A stretch of 64,000 bases of DNA from Loktanella sp. (GCA_017390475.1 JAFPBO010000014.1:62001-126000); one strand, 5' to 3'. Shown: positions 16,878 through 29,029, counted from the stretch's first letter. Notes: generated by a model from the sequence alone, not told the origin. Numbers and translations are program-made.

Positions 16878-18872
16878 ATGACCGTCCCTGCACGTACCAA
16901 CCTGTATGTCTATTCGGGCGGTTTTCTGACCCAGCCCCGGATCAGGCGCATGCTGTCACTTGCAGGCTATGATATCCGGCTGGGCGCGCCCGGGCCGGAT
17001 GATCTCGTCGGCGTCTGGGGCCAAAGCCGCACCGCGCCAAGGGGCGAGGCTGTGGCGCGCCACCAAGGTACCAGTCTGGTGCGGATCGAAGACGCGTTCC
17101 TGCGATCCGTCCGTCCGGGCCGTGCGGGTGATCTGCCGATCGGTCTGAATATCGACCGGCGGGGCGTGCATTTCGACCCTGCGACGATATCTGATCTGGA
17201 ACATATCCTGACGCAAAACCCGCTGGATGACACCGCCCTGCTGGACCGCGCGCGCGCCGGAATTACCGCCATGCACCAGCACCACCTGTCCAAATACACC
17301 TGTTTTGATCCGGACGCGCCGGTGCCCGCCCCGGGCTATGTGCTGGTCATCGACCAGACCCGCAAGGATGCCTCGATCAGCGCCAGCGGGGCCGATGCCA
17401 ACACATTCCGCGACATGCTGTTTTACGCGCAGACCGAACACCCCGGTCAGCGGATCGTGATCAAAACCCATCCCGAAACCGCCCAGGGCCATAAAGAGGG
17501 CTATTTCGGCGCCGCCGATTGCAGCGACCGGATCAGCCTTTGTGATGCGCCGGTTTCACCCTGGGCGCTGCTGGCGGGGGCGGTGGCGGTCTATACCGTC
17601 AGTTCGCAACTAGGGTTCGAGGCGATCCTTGCGGGCCATAAACCCGTCGTCTTTGGCCAGCCTTTCTACATCGGCTGGGGGCTGAGTGATGACCGCAAAC
17701 CGCTGCAACGCCGTCAACGTCGCCTGACTCGGGCGCAATTGTTTGCAGGCGCGATGATTCTGTATCCGACGTGGTATGACCCTTATCACGACCGGCTGTG
17801 CAGCTTTGAAGAGGCCTGCGCCACCCTGACCGCCCTAACCCGCAGCTGGCGCGACGATCATCGCGGCTGGGTCGCGGCAGATATGCGGCTGTGGAAACGG
17901 CGGCCCTTGCAGCAGTTTTTCGGGCAATACCGGCCGGTGCGTTTTGCCAAAGGCGCAAAAGTTGCGGCGCAGGCCCAGGGCACCAACCGCAATCTGATGC
18001 GTTGGGCCAATACTGACGCGCGCGATGCGGTGTTGGTCGAGGATGGTTTCCTGCGCTCACGCGGTCTTGGCGCCGATCTGGTTGCACCGCTGAGCCTGGT
18101 GCTGGATGATCTGGGCATCTATTACGACGCGACCCGTCCCAGCCGTTTGGAGGTGCTGATAAACCAATCGCAAAATCTGGACAAAGGCATGCGCGACCGC
18201 GCGCAGGCCTTGCTGGCACGGATCACGGCGGCGGGATTATCGAAATACAACCTGCACGCCGCAGAACTGCCCACCCTCCCTCAAGGACGGCGGATTCTGG
18301 TCCCCGGTCAGGTCGAAGATGACGCCAGCATCCGGCTGGGCGCGGGCGAAATCCGCACAAACGCAGCACTTCTTGCCGCTGTGCGCGCCGCCAACCCTGC
18401 TGCCGTGGTGATCTATAAACCGCATCCCGACGTGCGCGCAGGCCTGCGCCCGGGCGATGTGCCGAATGCGGGCGACTGGGCCGATCTGGTACTGGAAAAC
18501 GCCGATCCGATCGCCGCAATCAAGGCCTGCGATGCAGTCTGGACCATGACGTCACTGCTGGGGTTCGAGGCTTTGCTGCATGACCGCCACGTCACCTGTC
18601 TTGGCACGCCTTTCTATGCAGGTTGGGGTCTGACCGATGACCGCGCCCCGCCTGTCGCGCGTCGCAGCGCGAGCGTGGACCTGACCGCGCTGATTCACGC
18701 GACATTGATCGCCTATCCGCGTTACCTCGACCCTGTCACCGGCCTGCCCTGCCCGGTCGAGGTGGTGGTAGACCGTCTGGAACATGGCGATATCCCTGCA
18801 GCACCCCGCTTCAACCGCGCCTTGGCGAAACTTCAGGGCATTTTCGCAAGCTACGCGCCCCTGTGGCGTTAA
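16878..18872 (+). CDS. kpsC: Capsule polysaccharide beta-Kdo transferase KpsC
   Basis: Extends the poly-Kdo linker with alternating linkages using two glycosyltransferase modules. 664 residues, the family length. The internal duplication is visible: SQLGFEAILAGHKPVVFG..PFYIGWGLSDDR near residues 238-270 and SLLGFEALLHDRHVTCLG..PFYAGWGLTDDR near 557-590, each preceded by a KTHPE/KPHPD motif. Pairs with kpsS. Export genes kpsMTED are not in the window. Confidence 0.92.
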   Translation: MTVPARTNLYVYSGGFLTQPRIRRMLSLAGYDIRLGAPGPDDLVGVWGQSRTAPRGEAVARHQGTSLVRIEDAFLRSVRPGRAGDLPIGLNIDRRGVHFDPATISDLEHILTQNPLDDTALLDRARAGITAMHQHHLSKYTCFDPDAPVPAPGYVLVIDQTRKDASISASGADANTFRDMLFYAQTEHPGQRIVIKTHPETAQGHKEGYFGAADCSDRISLCDAPVSPWALLAGAVAVYTVSSQLGFEAILAGHKPVVFGQPFYIGWGLSDDRKPLQRRQRRLTRAQLFAGAMILYPTWYDPYHDRLCSFEEACATLTALTRSWRDDHRGWVAADMRLWKRRPLQQFFGQYRPVRFAKGAKVAAQAQGTNRNLMRWANTDARDAVLVEDGFLRSRGLGADLVAPLSLVLDDLGIYYDATRPSRLEVLINQSQNLDKGMRDRAQALLARITAAGLSKYNLHAAELPTLPQGRRILVPGQVEDDASIRLGAGEIRTNAALLAAVRAANPAAVVIYKPHPDVRAGLRPGDVPNAGDWADLVLENADPIAAIKACDAVWTMTSLLGFEALLHDRHVTCLGTPFYAGWGLTDDRAPPVARRSASVDLTALIHATLIAYPRYLDPVTGLPCPVEVVVDRLEHGDIPAAPRFNRALAKLQGIFASYAPLWR

Positions 18873-18888
18873 CTTCTTATTTCCCAAA

Positions 18889-18944
18889 GGCCTCCGGGCG
18901 AGGGGCAGCGCCCCTCACGCGGCAAAGCCGCGGCCTCTGGCGGT
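18889..18944. terminator. Hairpin cluster between convergent kpsC and ribD
   Basis: GAGGGGC-AGC-GCCCCTC at 18900-18916 is followed directly by CGCGGC-AAA-GCCGCG at 18918-18932, flanked by GGCCTC on both sides. Two stable stems between convergent stops fit a bidirectional terminator. There is no long T tract, so the mode of termination is unclear. Confidence 0.55.
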
Positions 18945-19001
18945 GATAATTCGGTGAATGCGCGCAACGCGCAATTTCACCTGGTCGGAAGATGTGAAAG
19001 A

Positions 19002-20084
19002 TCACGCCACGTACCGCCAATGGCTCATGACATCATCGCCAAGACGAGACAGATCATGCAAAGCAAAGCGCGGCGCATCGACCAGCCGCCCAATCCCCAT
19101 CGCGGCCAGCGACGGCGTGCCTTCGGCCCCGATAGCGCGACCGGCGGTCATCACTACCAGATCATCGACCAGACCGGCCCCCAGCAAGGATGCCGCGAGC
19201 ATCCCCCCGCCTTCACAGAACAGCCGGGTGATCCCCGCATCCGCCAGCGCGCGCATCATCGCATCGGGGTCGACCTGACCCGCGCGGAGCGCACAGGGCA
19301 GGCTGACCGCACCGTGGCTCACCCAAGCCGCCACATCGGCATCCGGTCCGTGGCAGAGCCAGACGGGCACGTCGCGCGCAGATTGCGCCAGTTGGCTGGT
19401 CACCGGCAGTTTTGCCGCGCGCGACACAACCACCCGCACCGGCTGGCGCGTGATGCCAAGCCCGCGCACGGTGAGCGCGGGATCATCCGCCCGCAATGTC
19501 CCTGCCCCCACCATCACCGCATCATGGCGTGCGCGCATCATATGCACCGCACGGCGGGCAAGCGGACCGGTGATCCACTGGCTTTCGCCGCTGGCTGTTG
19601 CGATCCGCCCGTCCAATGTGCCCGCCAGTTTCAGCGTCACAAAGGGGCGCCGACCGGTGATCCGCGACAGAAAACCGGCGTGATCGGCGCGCGCCTGATC
19701 CGCCATCAGACCCACCTCGACCACGATACCTGCCTGTTCCAGCATCGCAATCCCGCGCCCTGAAACACGCGGATCAGGATCACCCAAGGCAACCACGATA
19801 CGCGCCACGCCCGCCGCGATCAGCGCTTCGGCGCAGGGCGGGGTTTTGCCGTGATGGGCGCAGGGTTCCAGCGTGACATAAACCGTCGCCCCCCGCGCAG
19901 CTTCGCCAGCTTGCGTCAAGGCCACCACTTCGGCATGAGGACGCCCGCCATCCTGCGTCCAGCCACGCCCGACAATGCAGCCGTGATTGACGATCACGCA
20001 GCCGACCGCAGGGTTAGGCCAGACACGCCCCATCCCGCGCCGCCCCAATTGCAGGGCCAGCGCCATATAGCGGGCGTCGGTCAC
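19002..20084 (-). CDS. ribD: Riboflavin biosynthesis deaminase/reductase RibD
   Basis: Bifunctional enzyme: deaminates diaminohydroxyphosphoribosylaminopyrimidine and then reduces the ribosyl side chain. 360 residues. The zinc deaminase motif is complete (His50-Ala-Glu52, Cys75, Cys84 in [12 protein letters not shown]). The reductase half begins near residue 145 ([17 protein letters not shown]) and includes [14 protein letters not shown]. The ATG overlaps the nrdR stop (ATGA). It is separated from the other riboflavin genes by the capsule pair. Confidence 0.95.
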   Translation of the reverse strand: MTDARYMALALQLGRRGMGRVWPNPAVGCVIVNHGCIVGRGWTQDGGRPHAEVVALTQAGEAARGATVYVTLEPCAHHGKTPPCAEALIAAGVARIVVALGDPDPRVSGRGIAMLEQAGIVVEVGLMADQARADHAGFLSRITGRRPFVTLKLAGTLDGRIATASGESQWITGPLARRAVHMMRARHDAVMVGAGTLRADDPALTVRGLGITRQPVRVVVSRAAKLPVTSQLAQSARDVPVWLCHGPDADVAAWVSHGAVSLPCALRAGQVDPDAMMRALADAGITRLFCEGGGMLAASLLGAGLVDDLVVMTAGRAIGAEGTPSLAAMGIGRLVDAPRFALHDLSRLGDDVMSHWRYVA

Positions 20085-20551
20085 TCGTCTTCTTTGGCCG
20101 TGATCGGGCGCAATTCGCTGACGAATTTGTCGAAATCATCCGCCGCCTGGAAGTTCTTGTAAACGCTGGCGAATCGCACATAGGCCACAGTGTCGATCCG
20201 TGCGAGGCTTTCCATCACGATCTCGCCGATTGTGCCGGAAGGGATATCCGTATCGCCCAGACTTTCCAGCCGACGCACGATGCCGCTGATCATCTGATCC
20301 ATGCGTTCGGGTTCAACGGGCCGCTTTTGCAAGGCGATCCGGATCGAACGTTCCAGTTTCTGACGGTCGAAATCTTCACGCCGCCCGTTGGATTTTATGA
20401 CCACCAGATCTCGCAATTGCACCCGTTCATAGGTGGTGAAACGCCCGCCGCAAGCAGGACAGAACCGCCTGCGCCGGATTGCAACGTGATCTTCTGCGGG
20501 GCGGGAATCCTTGACCTGGGTATCGACATTTCCGCAAAAGGGGCAACGCAT
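20081..20551 (-). CDS. nrdR: Transcriptional repressor NrdR
   Basis: Zinc-ribbon/ATP-cone repressor of ribonucleotide reductase genes. 156 residues. The zinc cysteines are Cys3, Cys6, Cys31 and Cys34 (MRCPFC..RFCPAC), and the ATP-cone follows ([20 protein letters not shown]). AAGGACC lies before the ATG. The nrdR-ribD coupling is widespread in alphaproteobacteria. Confidence 0.96.
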   Translation of the reverse strand: MRCPFCGNVDTQVKDSRPAEDHVAIRRRRFCPACGGRFTTYERVQLRDLVVIKSNGRREDFDRQKLERSIRIALQKRPVEPERMDQMISGIVRRLESLGDTDIPSGTIGEIVMESLARIDTVAYVRFASVYKNFQAADDFDKFVSELRPITAKEDE

Positions 20552-20590
20552 GAGTGGTCCTTTGGTCTATGTGTGGGGGGCAGACCCCAG

Positions 20591-20599
20591 TTATCCACA
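20591..20599 (+). promoter_or_regulatory. Consensus DnaA box upstream of nrdR
   Basis: TTATCCACA is a perfect DnaA box about 40 bases before the nrdR start. A single box of nine bases can occur by chance in a window of this size, so function is uncertain. Confidence 0.3.
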
Positions 20600-20658
20600 G
20601 CCACTATAAGAACCTGCCCCGGTTTTGGGTAGGGGGCAAATCACACCGCAAGATACAG

Positions 20659-21161
20659 TTATTCGTCCTGTTGCGCGACCCAAGTCCGGGCTTCGTGGTC
20701 AAACATCATGCCTGCTGCTTCTTTTGCGGCAAACAATCCTTCACCCCAGGTAAAATCCAAAGCGTCGGTGGCGCAGGTCAGTACGGCGACGTCTTTCTCG
20801 CCAAAGCTGATGCGCACACCGCCGAAACCGGCAGAAGCGTCCTCAGACATGCGGTCAAAACCTGCGTAAACTTCATAGATGTAACCGGCGTTGGTGAAAC
20901 GGACGTTTTCCCAGATTGCCCGCCCGATACCTGGCCATGGGGTGTAATCCACCTTTGCCACGCTAGAGGACAGCGCCAGTTCCGGCGACTGACCCAAAGG
21001 GCCAAAACGGTACTGGACGGTGTCATCATCAAAACAAACGCGCAATGACTTGCCGCTGCCTTCAATGTGGCAAGCCATAAAGGTCTGCTCTTCCGGCATA
21101 CAAGCCGCCCGCGCGGACGCCGCCCCACCGATGAGAACCGACAGGACGAGCGCTGATCGCA

Positions 21162-21162
<1 letters not shown>
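20659..21162 (-). CDS. Small exported protein of unknown function, coupled to rpoD
   Basis: 167 residues with an N-terminal signal peptide (MRSALVLSVLIGGAASARAACMPE). The mature part has four cysteines (ACMPE, MACHI, RVCFD, LTCAT) that could form two disulfides, and a beta-rich pattern; no domain is recognised. The start ATG shares its A with the rpoD stop (TAATG), so it can be translated from the rpoD message. A function linked to sigma-70 is not implied. Confidence 0.75.
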
Positions 21163-23141
<1,979 letters not shown>

Positions 23142-23174
23142 TCAAAGGGACCTTTCCAAGTCGTCGTTCCGTAG

Positions 23175-23228
23175 CCGAAGTGATTCGGCCGATTCGGTAT
23201 CTATCGAATCAACCCTGCATCGGCAGGG
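23175..23228 (-). terminator. Hairpins between dnaG and rpoD
   Basis: CCCTGC-ATCG-GCAGGG (23213-23228) and CCGAA-GTGA-TTCGG (23175-23188) lie in the 130-base gap after the dnaG stop. On the minus strand the first is followed by TTGATTCG rather than a T run. It could attenuate read-through or process the transcript, leaving rpoD to its own promoter. Confidence 0.4.
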
Positions 23229-23271
23229 ACCGCAAGCAGATGACTACGTGTTTTTCAGTTATGTTGCCAGT

Positions 23272-25239
23272 TCAGGACCTAGTCTGGTCGCCTTTTTTGG
23301 CAAAATTGATCTGGTCGAGCAATTGATCCAATGCATTCAGCTCGTCCTTTTTCATCCGCGCCCCGTTGGCACCGACCGCATATTCGGCGCGATCTTCGTT
23401 GTCGCCGCGCCCGGCTTTATCCACCGCAGCGCTGGCTTGCGCCAGCCGCCAGGTCAGACCTTCATCGGCCAGACCACCCAAATCCTCGACCGCATCCTCT
23501 ATCTCGCGGGCGTGACCACGGCGCGCCGTCAGTTTGGCAAATTCTTCCGCGAGACATAGCCGGGCGACCTCAGCCTCCCCCATCCGTCGCACCGCAGGGC
23601 TGATAGCGACATGGCTTTGCGTCAACAGTTTTTCAAGGGGATCAGGTCCCAGATCAGCAGAAATAGCCGTTTTCAGATCAGCCGCGCCCAGATGACGCAG
23701 GATTGCGGCCTGCAGATCGCGATGCCCAGGGTCGTGACAATCGATACGTTCCAGCGCATCGGCAAATTCCACCGCGACAGTGGGAGCCACGATCATCGTC
23801 GCCAATATCACCGCCTCGCGCAGATGTTCCTGCGTCGTCGCCCCGGCCCCCAGCACGGAGGTTTTCGAAGAAGCCACCGGGCTGATCATCCGCTTCCAAG
23901 GATCGCTATTGCGTGACCATGCCACACCCTGCGCCTTGCGCGGGACAGCAGGACGGCGGGTGCTGAACAAGGCCCAGCGCATTTCCTTGATCGCCTCGCC
24001 GTAATGCGTGCGAATCGATGGATCGGCGATCAGCTTTATTTTCTCGCGCAGGGCCTTGTCCAATGCCGCCTTGCGCTCGGGGCTGTCAAAGTTCTTGCCC
24101 TCAGTTTCGCGCTGCCACAGCAATTGCACCATCGGGATCGCGTCATCGAGCAGCTTTTGCATCGCCCCCGGCCCCTGCGCTTTGATCACATCATCAGGGT
24201 CCAGCCCCGGCGGCATCAGCGCGAAACGCAAGCTATGCCCCGCCTCCAGCAAGGGCAGCGCGATATCGATCAGCCGCATCGCCGCGCGCAGACCGGCAGT
24301 ATCGCCATCCAGCGCGATGATCGGTTCGGGTGCGATCCGCCACAAAAGCCGCAACTGATCCTCGGTAATCGCTGTCCCCAGCGGCGCAACCGTCGCAGTA
24401 AACCCCGCCTCTGACAGCGCAATCACATCCATATAGCCTTCGGCCACGATCAAAGGCTTGCCCTTGCCCGCCGCCTCCCGCGCGGGACCGTGGTTATAGA
24501 GGCTGCGGCCTTTGTCGAACAATGGCGTCTCAGGCGAATTGTAATATTTCGCCGGATGATTCGGGTCCATCGCGCGGCCACCCATGCCGATGGCGCGGCC
24601 CCGCGGGTCGCGAATCGGAAAGATGATCCTCCCGCGGAACCTGTCGTAAGGCGCGCCGCCCCGATCACTTTCAGCCGCAATGCCAGCGGCGATCACCAGC
24701 CTGGCATCTACCCCCTGCCCCGTCAGATGCGCGAATGCGCCGCCATGCGTCGGGGCAAAACCAATCTCCCAGCGCGCCTGTGCCTCGGGGCTCAGGCCCC
24801 GACGGGCCAGATATTCGCGCGCCGCCACCGCCGCCCCGGTCTGCAATTGCAGCCGGTGCCATTTGACGACCTGCTCCATAACATCGACCAGCGCCATACG
24901 CGCATCGGCCTTTTGCTGGGCCTGCGGATCGCGTTCCGGCATAGGCATCCCGGCTTCACCGGCCAGAATCTTCACCGCTTCCATGAAATCGACATTCTCG
25001 GTCTCGCGGACAAAGGAAATGGCATCGCCCTTGGCATGACAACCGAAGCAATAATAAAAGCCCTTCTTGTCGTCGACGTGGAAACTGGCGCTTTTCTCCT
25101 GATGGAACGGACAAGGCGCCCACAGATCGCCCTTGCCCGGATTGGACTTGCGGTTATCCCACATGACTTTGCGCCCGACGACTTGCCCTAACGACAGCCG
25201 GTTGCGCAATTCATCCAGAAATCCGGGTGGCAAACTCAT
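23272..25239 (-). CDS. dnaG: DNA primase
   Basis: Synthesises RNA primers at the replication fork with DnaB. 655 residues. The zinc-binding domain has Cys43, His46, Cys64 and Cys67 (APCPFHQEK, YYCFGCHAKGD); the catalytic core includes the TOPRIM motif LIVAEGYMDVIALSEAGF and the acidic IIALDGDTAGLRAA. A C-terminal helicase-interaction region of about 200 residues follows. Upstream of rpoD in the same orientation. Confidence 0.97.
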   Translation of the reverse strand: MSLPPGFLDELRNRLSLGQVVGRKVMWDNRKSNPGKGDLWAPCPFHQEKSASFHVDDKKGFYYCFGCHAKGDAISFVRETENVDFMEAVKILAGEAGMPMPERDPQAQQKADARMALVDVMEQVVKWHRLQLQTGAAVAAREYLARRGLSPEAQARWEIGFAPTHGGAFAHLTGQGVDARLVIAAGIAAESDRGGAPYDRFRGRIIFPIRDPRGRAIGMGGRAMDPNHPAKYYNSPETPLFDKGRSLYNHGPAREAAGKGKPLIVAEGYMDVIALSEAGFTATVAPLGTAITEDQLRLLWRIAPEPIIALDGDTAGLRAAMRLIDIALPLLEAGHSLRFALMPPGLDPDDVIKAQGPGAMQKLLDDAIPMVQLLWQRETEGKNFDSPERKAALDKALREKIKLIADPSIRTHYGEAIKEMRWALFSTRRPAVPRKAQGVAWSRNSDPWKRMISPVASSKTSVLGAGATTQEHLREAVILATMIVAPTVAVEFADALERIDCHDPGHRDLQAAILRHLGAADLKTAISADLGPDPLEKLLTQSHVAISPAVRRMGEAEVARLCLAEEFAKLTARRGHAREIEDAVEDLGGLADEGLTWRLAQASAAVDKAGRGDNEDRAEYAVGANGARMKKDELNALDQLLDQINFAKKGDQTRS

Positions 25240-25280
25240 GCGGGCAGTATCCGCCTTTTAAGCGCAAAGGCCAATGCATC

Positions 25281-25310
25281 TTCCGAGCAAAAATATCCCC
25301 GCCGGAGGCG
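25281..25310. repeat. Dispersed intergenic repeat, copy 2
   Basis: On the minus strand, 3' of soxG, it reads CGCC-TCC-GGCG as a short hairpin and then GGGATATTTTTGC. It lies between the soxG stop and the dnaG start. Nearly identical to 12001-12030. Confidence 0.75.
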
Positions 25311-25327
25311 CGACCTGTCGCGCAGCG

Positions 25328-25870
25328 TCAGGGCGCATCCCGCGCTGCCACCCCTGACATCGCCACCGTCAAATCCTGCACCAAAGAAGCTGCCATCGAC
25401 CGCATCACCATGATCTCGAACTGTTGTGCGCCGGTCCGGGTGATGCTGACCGGCATCTGGTCCAGCAGGCTGCGGGCCGTCTGGCCGGTCGCGAACACCC
25501 CGGCGCGCAGGTCCAGCGGCAACAGCCGCGCCAGCACATCCGTGACAGCATCCCCAGCAATCGCGACAGCGGCCCAGCCATCGGACTGATCGGTGACCGC
25601 CGCCAGCCCGTCCAGCGCGACAGGTGCATTGACCAGCCATTGGCCATGGCCGATCCATTGGCAAATGGTCTCACCCGCTACATCCCGACGATTTACCGCA
25701 CTCAACCCCAGCCCAAGCTGCACCTGCATCTGTGCCGACACGGCCTCTGCCTTTCCCTGATAGGGCGCAACCGACCACAACCCATCACGGACAATTTCGG
25801 TGCAGGTCACAGTGCCGATCTTCACAGGCAACAGATCCGCAAAGGGGCCGAGGGCGATCAATCTAGCCAC
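25328..25870 (-). CDS. soxG: Sarcosine oxidase gamma subunit
   Basis: Small subunit of heterotetrameric sarcosine oxidase, structurally related to the GcvT fold. 180 residues. CQWIGHGQWLV and the C-terminal RTGAQQFEIMVMRSMAASL fit the family. I start at the GTG at 25870, which overlaps the soxA stop region and has GGGAGGA seven bases upstream; an in-frame ATG 24 bases earlier lies inside soxA. Last gene of the sox operon. Confidence 0.85.
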   Translation of the reverse strand: MARLIALGPFADLLPVKIGTVTCTEIVRDGLWSVAPYQGKAEAVSAQMQVQLGLGLSAVNRRDVAGETICQWIGHGQWLVNAPVALDGLAAVTDQSDGWAAVAIAGDAVTDVLARLLPLDLRAGVFATGQTARSLLDQMPVSITRTGAQQFEIMVMRSMAASLVQDLTVAMSGVAARDAP

Positions 25871-28769
25871 GGGCGCGTCCTCCCTCTGGATCAAAGAATA
25901 CCGGGGCGCAGACCTCGGCCAATGTATCGACGCCGCGCAAATGATCGACCATGCGGATCACCTCGCCATGCCGTTCGGGCCCATGTTGCAGGAACGCGAG
26001 TCCCAGATAGCAATCCAAGGTCGGCGAATAACAGGCCGAGGTGACATAGCCTTCGTCATTAGCGCTGATCGCCTTCGCCTCTCTGGCAAACAGATGCGCC
26101 CCAGCGGTCAGTCGTCGCCCCTCTTCGACCGCGCGCAGACCGATCAGCCTTTCGCGGGCGGGATCAACCAGACCGGGGCGGCTTGATGCGGCCTGCCCGA
26201 TGCAATCCTTGCTGTCATGGATCATCGCCGCCAGCCCCAGATCATAGGCAGTGGTGCGCCCGTGCAATTCCGCATGGGTCAGCAAGCCTTTTTCGATGCG
26301 CAACACATTCAGCGCCTCCATCCCATATGGGCCACCGCCCAAGGTGCGGGCCTGCCCGGCCAACTGCCGGAATAGGCTTTCTCCATAACGCGCGGGCACG
26401 GCAATCTCGACCGCCATTTCACCCGAAAAGGAAATCCGGAACATCCGGCCAACAACGCCACCGATCCCCACGGGACCACAGGCCATGAATGGCCAATCGA
26501 CATCACTGATCTCTTCATCCAGCATCGTGTTGAGCAGCACCATCGCCTTTGGCCCCGCAACGGCAAATTGCGCCCAGTGATCTGTCACCGAACTCACCCG
26601 CGCATCCAGATCAGGGCGCAGCACCTGCGTCACAAATTCCAGATGCCGCATCACCTGCCCCGCCGCAGCGGTGGTCGTGGTGATGACGAAATGCTGGTCG
26701 CCCAACCGCGCGACAGTGCCGTCATCCATGACGAACCCATCCTCGCGCAGCATCAGCCCATAGCGGACGCGACCCTGCTTCAGCGTGGAGATGCGGTTGG
26801 TATAGACGAAATCCAGCAGCGCCGCCGCATCCGGCCCCTGCACATCGATCTTGCCAAGGGTCGAGACATCGCAGACGCCCACAGCACCCCGGACATAGCC
26901 GACCTCGCGGTCACAGGATTGCCGCCAGCCGACCTCGCCTTCCAGCGGGAAATAGCTGGGGCGATACCACAGCCCCGCCTCAACCATCGGCGCACGTGCC
27001 GCGACCGAGGCATGATGCGACGTGGTCAGGCGCATCGGCGCAAAACCTTTGCCCTGTCCACCCGCCCCCATCGCGGCGATGCTGACCGGCACGAAAGGCG
27101 GGCGAAAGGTCGTCGTCCCGGTCTCGGGAATGCCGCGCCCGGTCAGATCGGCCAGCACCGCCAGCGCCAGCACGTTAGACGATTTGCCTTGATCAGGCGC
27201 CATCCCCTGGGTGGTATAGCGTTTCATATGCTCGACCGACTGCAAGTTCTCCTGCGCCGATATAACTATATCCTTAGTTGTGACGTCATTTTGATAATCC
27301 ACCCATTTGCGGCCCTTGCCGGGCAGTTCCCAGAGCGGCGCAATCGCATAGGTACGCGCCTCAGCCTGTGGCAGCGTCACCTTGGCTTTGAACCCAAGGT
27401 CTCGGCTGACCTCTGCACCAAGTTCCGCCCCTTCGCGCAGACAGCCCGATGTGTCGAACACCCCGTTACACGCGCCGGCCGCGACCATGCCGGGGATCGC
27501 ATCCGGCGTCGGCACAAAGGCCGCGATATCCTCGCGCCAAACGGGCCGGCCATTCATATGGCAGGTCAGATGTACGGAAGGGTTCCAGCCGCCCGACATG
27601 GCCAGACAATCCGTCTGGATCACCCGCGTCCCGCCCTGATGGGTGACAGTGATGCTGGTCAGCCCAAGCCGCCCAGTCGTGGCCGTAATCCTGCCGCCGG
27701 TAAAGACCGGATAATCGCCGCTGACCTGCACATCGGCGCGGCTGTCGATGACCCCCGCGACCTTTACCCCCGCAGCATGCAGATCGCGCGCTGTGCGATG
27801 CGCGTCATCGTTATTGCCGAACACGGTGACCGATTTGCCCGGCGCCACGCCCCAGCGGTTGACGTAAGACCGCACCGCGCCCGCCAGCATGATCCCGGGC
27901 CGGTCGTTATTCGCAAAAGCAACCGGCCGCTCTAATGCACCGGCACAAAGCACCGCACGCTTCGCCACGATCCGCCAGAAACACTCCAGTAGTCCGTCCG
28001 CATGCGCAGGCCCTGCGATCCGTTCCAGCGCGCCATAGGTGCCTTGGTCGTAGGCCCCCGTCACGGTGGTGCGCGGCATCAGCCGAACATTCGGCATCGC
28101 CGCAAGCGTCGCCAGCACATCGGCCACCCAAAGGGCGGCGGGCTGGCCATCGACATCCTCGACCTCGCGCAACAGGCGGCCACCCATGGCGCTGTCTTCA
28201 TCCGCGAGGATCACATCCGCGCCCGCCCGCGCCGCCGTCAGCGCGGCCATCAAGCCTGCAGGGCCTGCCCCGATCACCAGCACATCACAAAACGCGAATG
28301 CCTTCTCATAGCGGTCTTCATTCGCCTGCCCGCTCAGAGCACCCAACCCCGCCGCGCGCCGGATCATCGGTTCATACAACCGCTTCCAATAACTGCGGGG
28401 CCACATGAAGGTCTTATAATAGAACCCCGCCCCCAGAAATGGCGCAAACAGATCATTCACCGCCAGCGCATCATGGCGCAGGCTGGGCCAGGCGTTCTGA
28501 CTGCGCACCTCCAGCCCCTCAGAGACGTCCAGCATCGTGGCCCGGACGTTGGGGTCTTGCGCCGCGCCGCGCCCGACTGTGACCAGCGCATTGGGTTCTT
28601 CCGGCCCTGCCGTCAGGATACCGCGTGGGCGGTGGTATTTGAACGACCGGCCGACCAGTCTGATCCCATTCGCCAACAAGGCGGCGGCGACGGGCTCTCC
28701 CGGCACACCTTGCACAGGTTTGCCGTCAAAGGTGAAAGTCACCGTCTGCCGGGGTGAATGCAGCCTCAT
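25863..28769 (-). CDS. soxA: Sarcosine oxidase alpha subunit
   Basis: Catalyses with SoxBDG the oxidative demethylation of sarcosine to glycine, passing the C1 unit to tetrahydrofolate. 968 residues: an N-terminal ferredoxin-like segment (VTFTFDGKPVQGVPGEPVAAA), an NAD-binding domain (VLVIGAGPAGLMAALTAA) and a C-terminal GcvT-like folate domain from about residue 580. Start ATG overlaps the soxD stop (ATGA). Confidence 0.95.
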   Translation of the reverse strand: MRLHSPRQTVTFTFDGKPVQGVPGEPVAAALLANGIRLVGRSFKYHRPRGILTAGPEEPNALVTVGRGAAQDPNVRATMLDVSEGLEVRSQNAWPSLRHDALAVNDLFAPFLGAGFYYKTFMWPRSYWKRLYEPMIRRAAGLGALSGQANEDRYEKAFAFCDVLVIGAGPAGLMAALTAARAGADVILADEDSAMGGRLLREVEDVDGQPAALWVADVLATLAAMPNVRLMPRTTVTGAYDQGTYGALERIAGPAHADGLLECFWRIVAKRAVLCAGALERPVAFANNDRPGIMLAGAVRSYVNRWGVAPGKSVTVFGNNDDAHRTARDLHAAGVKVAGVIDSRADVQVSGDYPVFTGGRITATTGRLGLTSITVTHQGGTRVIQTDCLAMSGGWNPSVHLTCHMNGRPVWREDIAAFVPTPDAIPGMVAAGACNGVFDTSGCLREGAELGAEVSRDLGFKAKVTLPQAEARTYAIAPLWELPGKGRKWVDYQNDVTTKDIVISAQENLQSVEHMKRYTTQGMAPDQGKSSNVLALAVLADLTGRGIPETGTTTFRPPFVPVSIAAMGAGGQGKGFAPMRLTTSHHASVAARAPMVEAGLWYRPSYFPLEGEVGWRQSCDREVGYVRGAVGVCDVSTLGKIDVQGPDAAALLDFVYTNRISTLKQGRVRYGLMLREDGFVMDDGTVARLGDQHFVITTTTAAAGQVMRHLEFVTQVLRPDLDARVSSVTDHWAQFAVAGPKAMVLLNTMLDEEISDVDWPFMACGPVGIGGVVGRMFRISFSGEMAVEIAVPARYGESLFRQLAGQARTLGGGPYGMEALNVLRIEKGLLTHAELHGRTTAYDLGLAAMIHDSKDCIGQAASSRPGLVDPARERLIGLRAVEEGRRLTAGAHLFAREAKAISANDEGYVTSACYSPTLDCYLGLAFLQHGPERHGEVIRMVDHLRGVDTLAEVCAPVFFDPEGGRARG

Positions 28770-29029
28770 GATGCAACCTTCGCGGCTAGGGCGCTACCTT
28801 GTACCGCATGGCTCACCGTATCGCGCGCCACCACGATCCACGCGCCGCAGCCACCCTCATGATACCACAGATCACGGGTCGCACCCGCAGGGTTGTCGCG
28901 GTTGTGCAGGTAATCATCCCAAGCTTCAACGCCCGCATCCCTGGCAGGACGGTCCAATGCCAAAGCATCGCCCATATAATAAAATTCGCGCCGGTCCCTT
29001 TCGCCGCAATGGGGGCAGTTAATCCGCAT
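28766..29029 (-). CDS. soxD: Sarcosine oxidase delta subunit
   Basis: Zinc-binding small subunit, 87 residues. The metal site is seen as Cys5-x2-Cys8 (INCPHCGERDRREF) with further ligands toward HEGGCGAW. It stabilises the complex. It lies 45 bases after soxB and overlaps the start of soxA. Confidence 0.93.
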   Translation of the reverse strand: MRINCPHCGERDRREFYYMGDALALDRPARDAGVEAWDDYLHNRDNPAGATRDLWYHEGGCGAWIVVARDTVSHAVQGSALAAKVAS

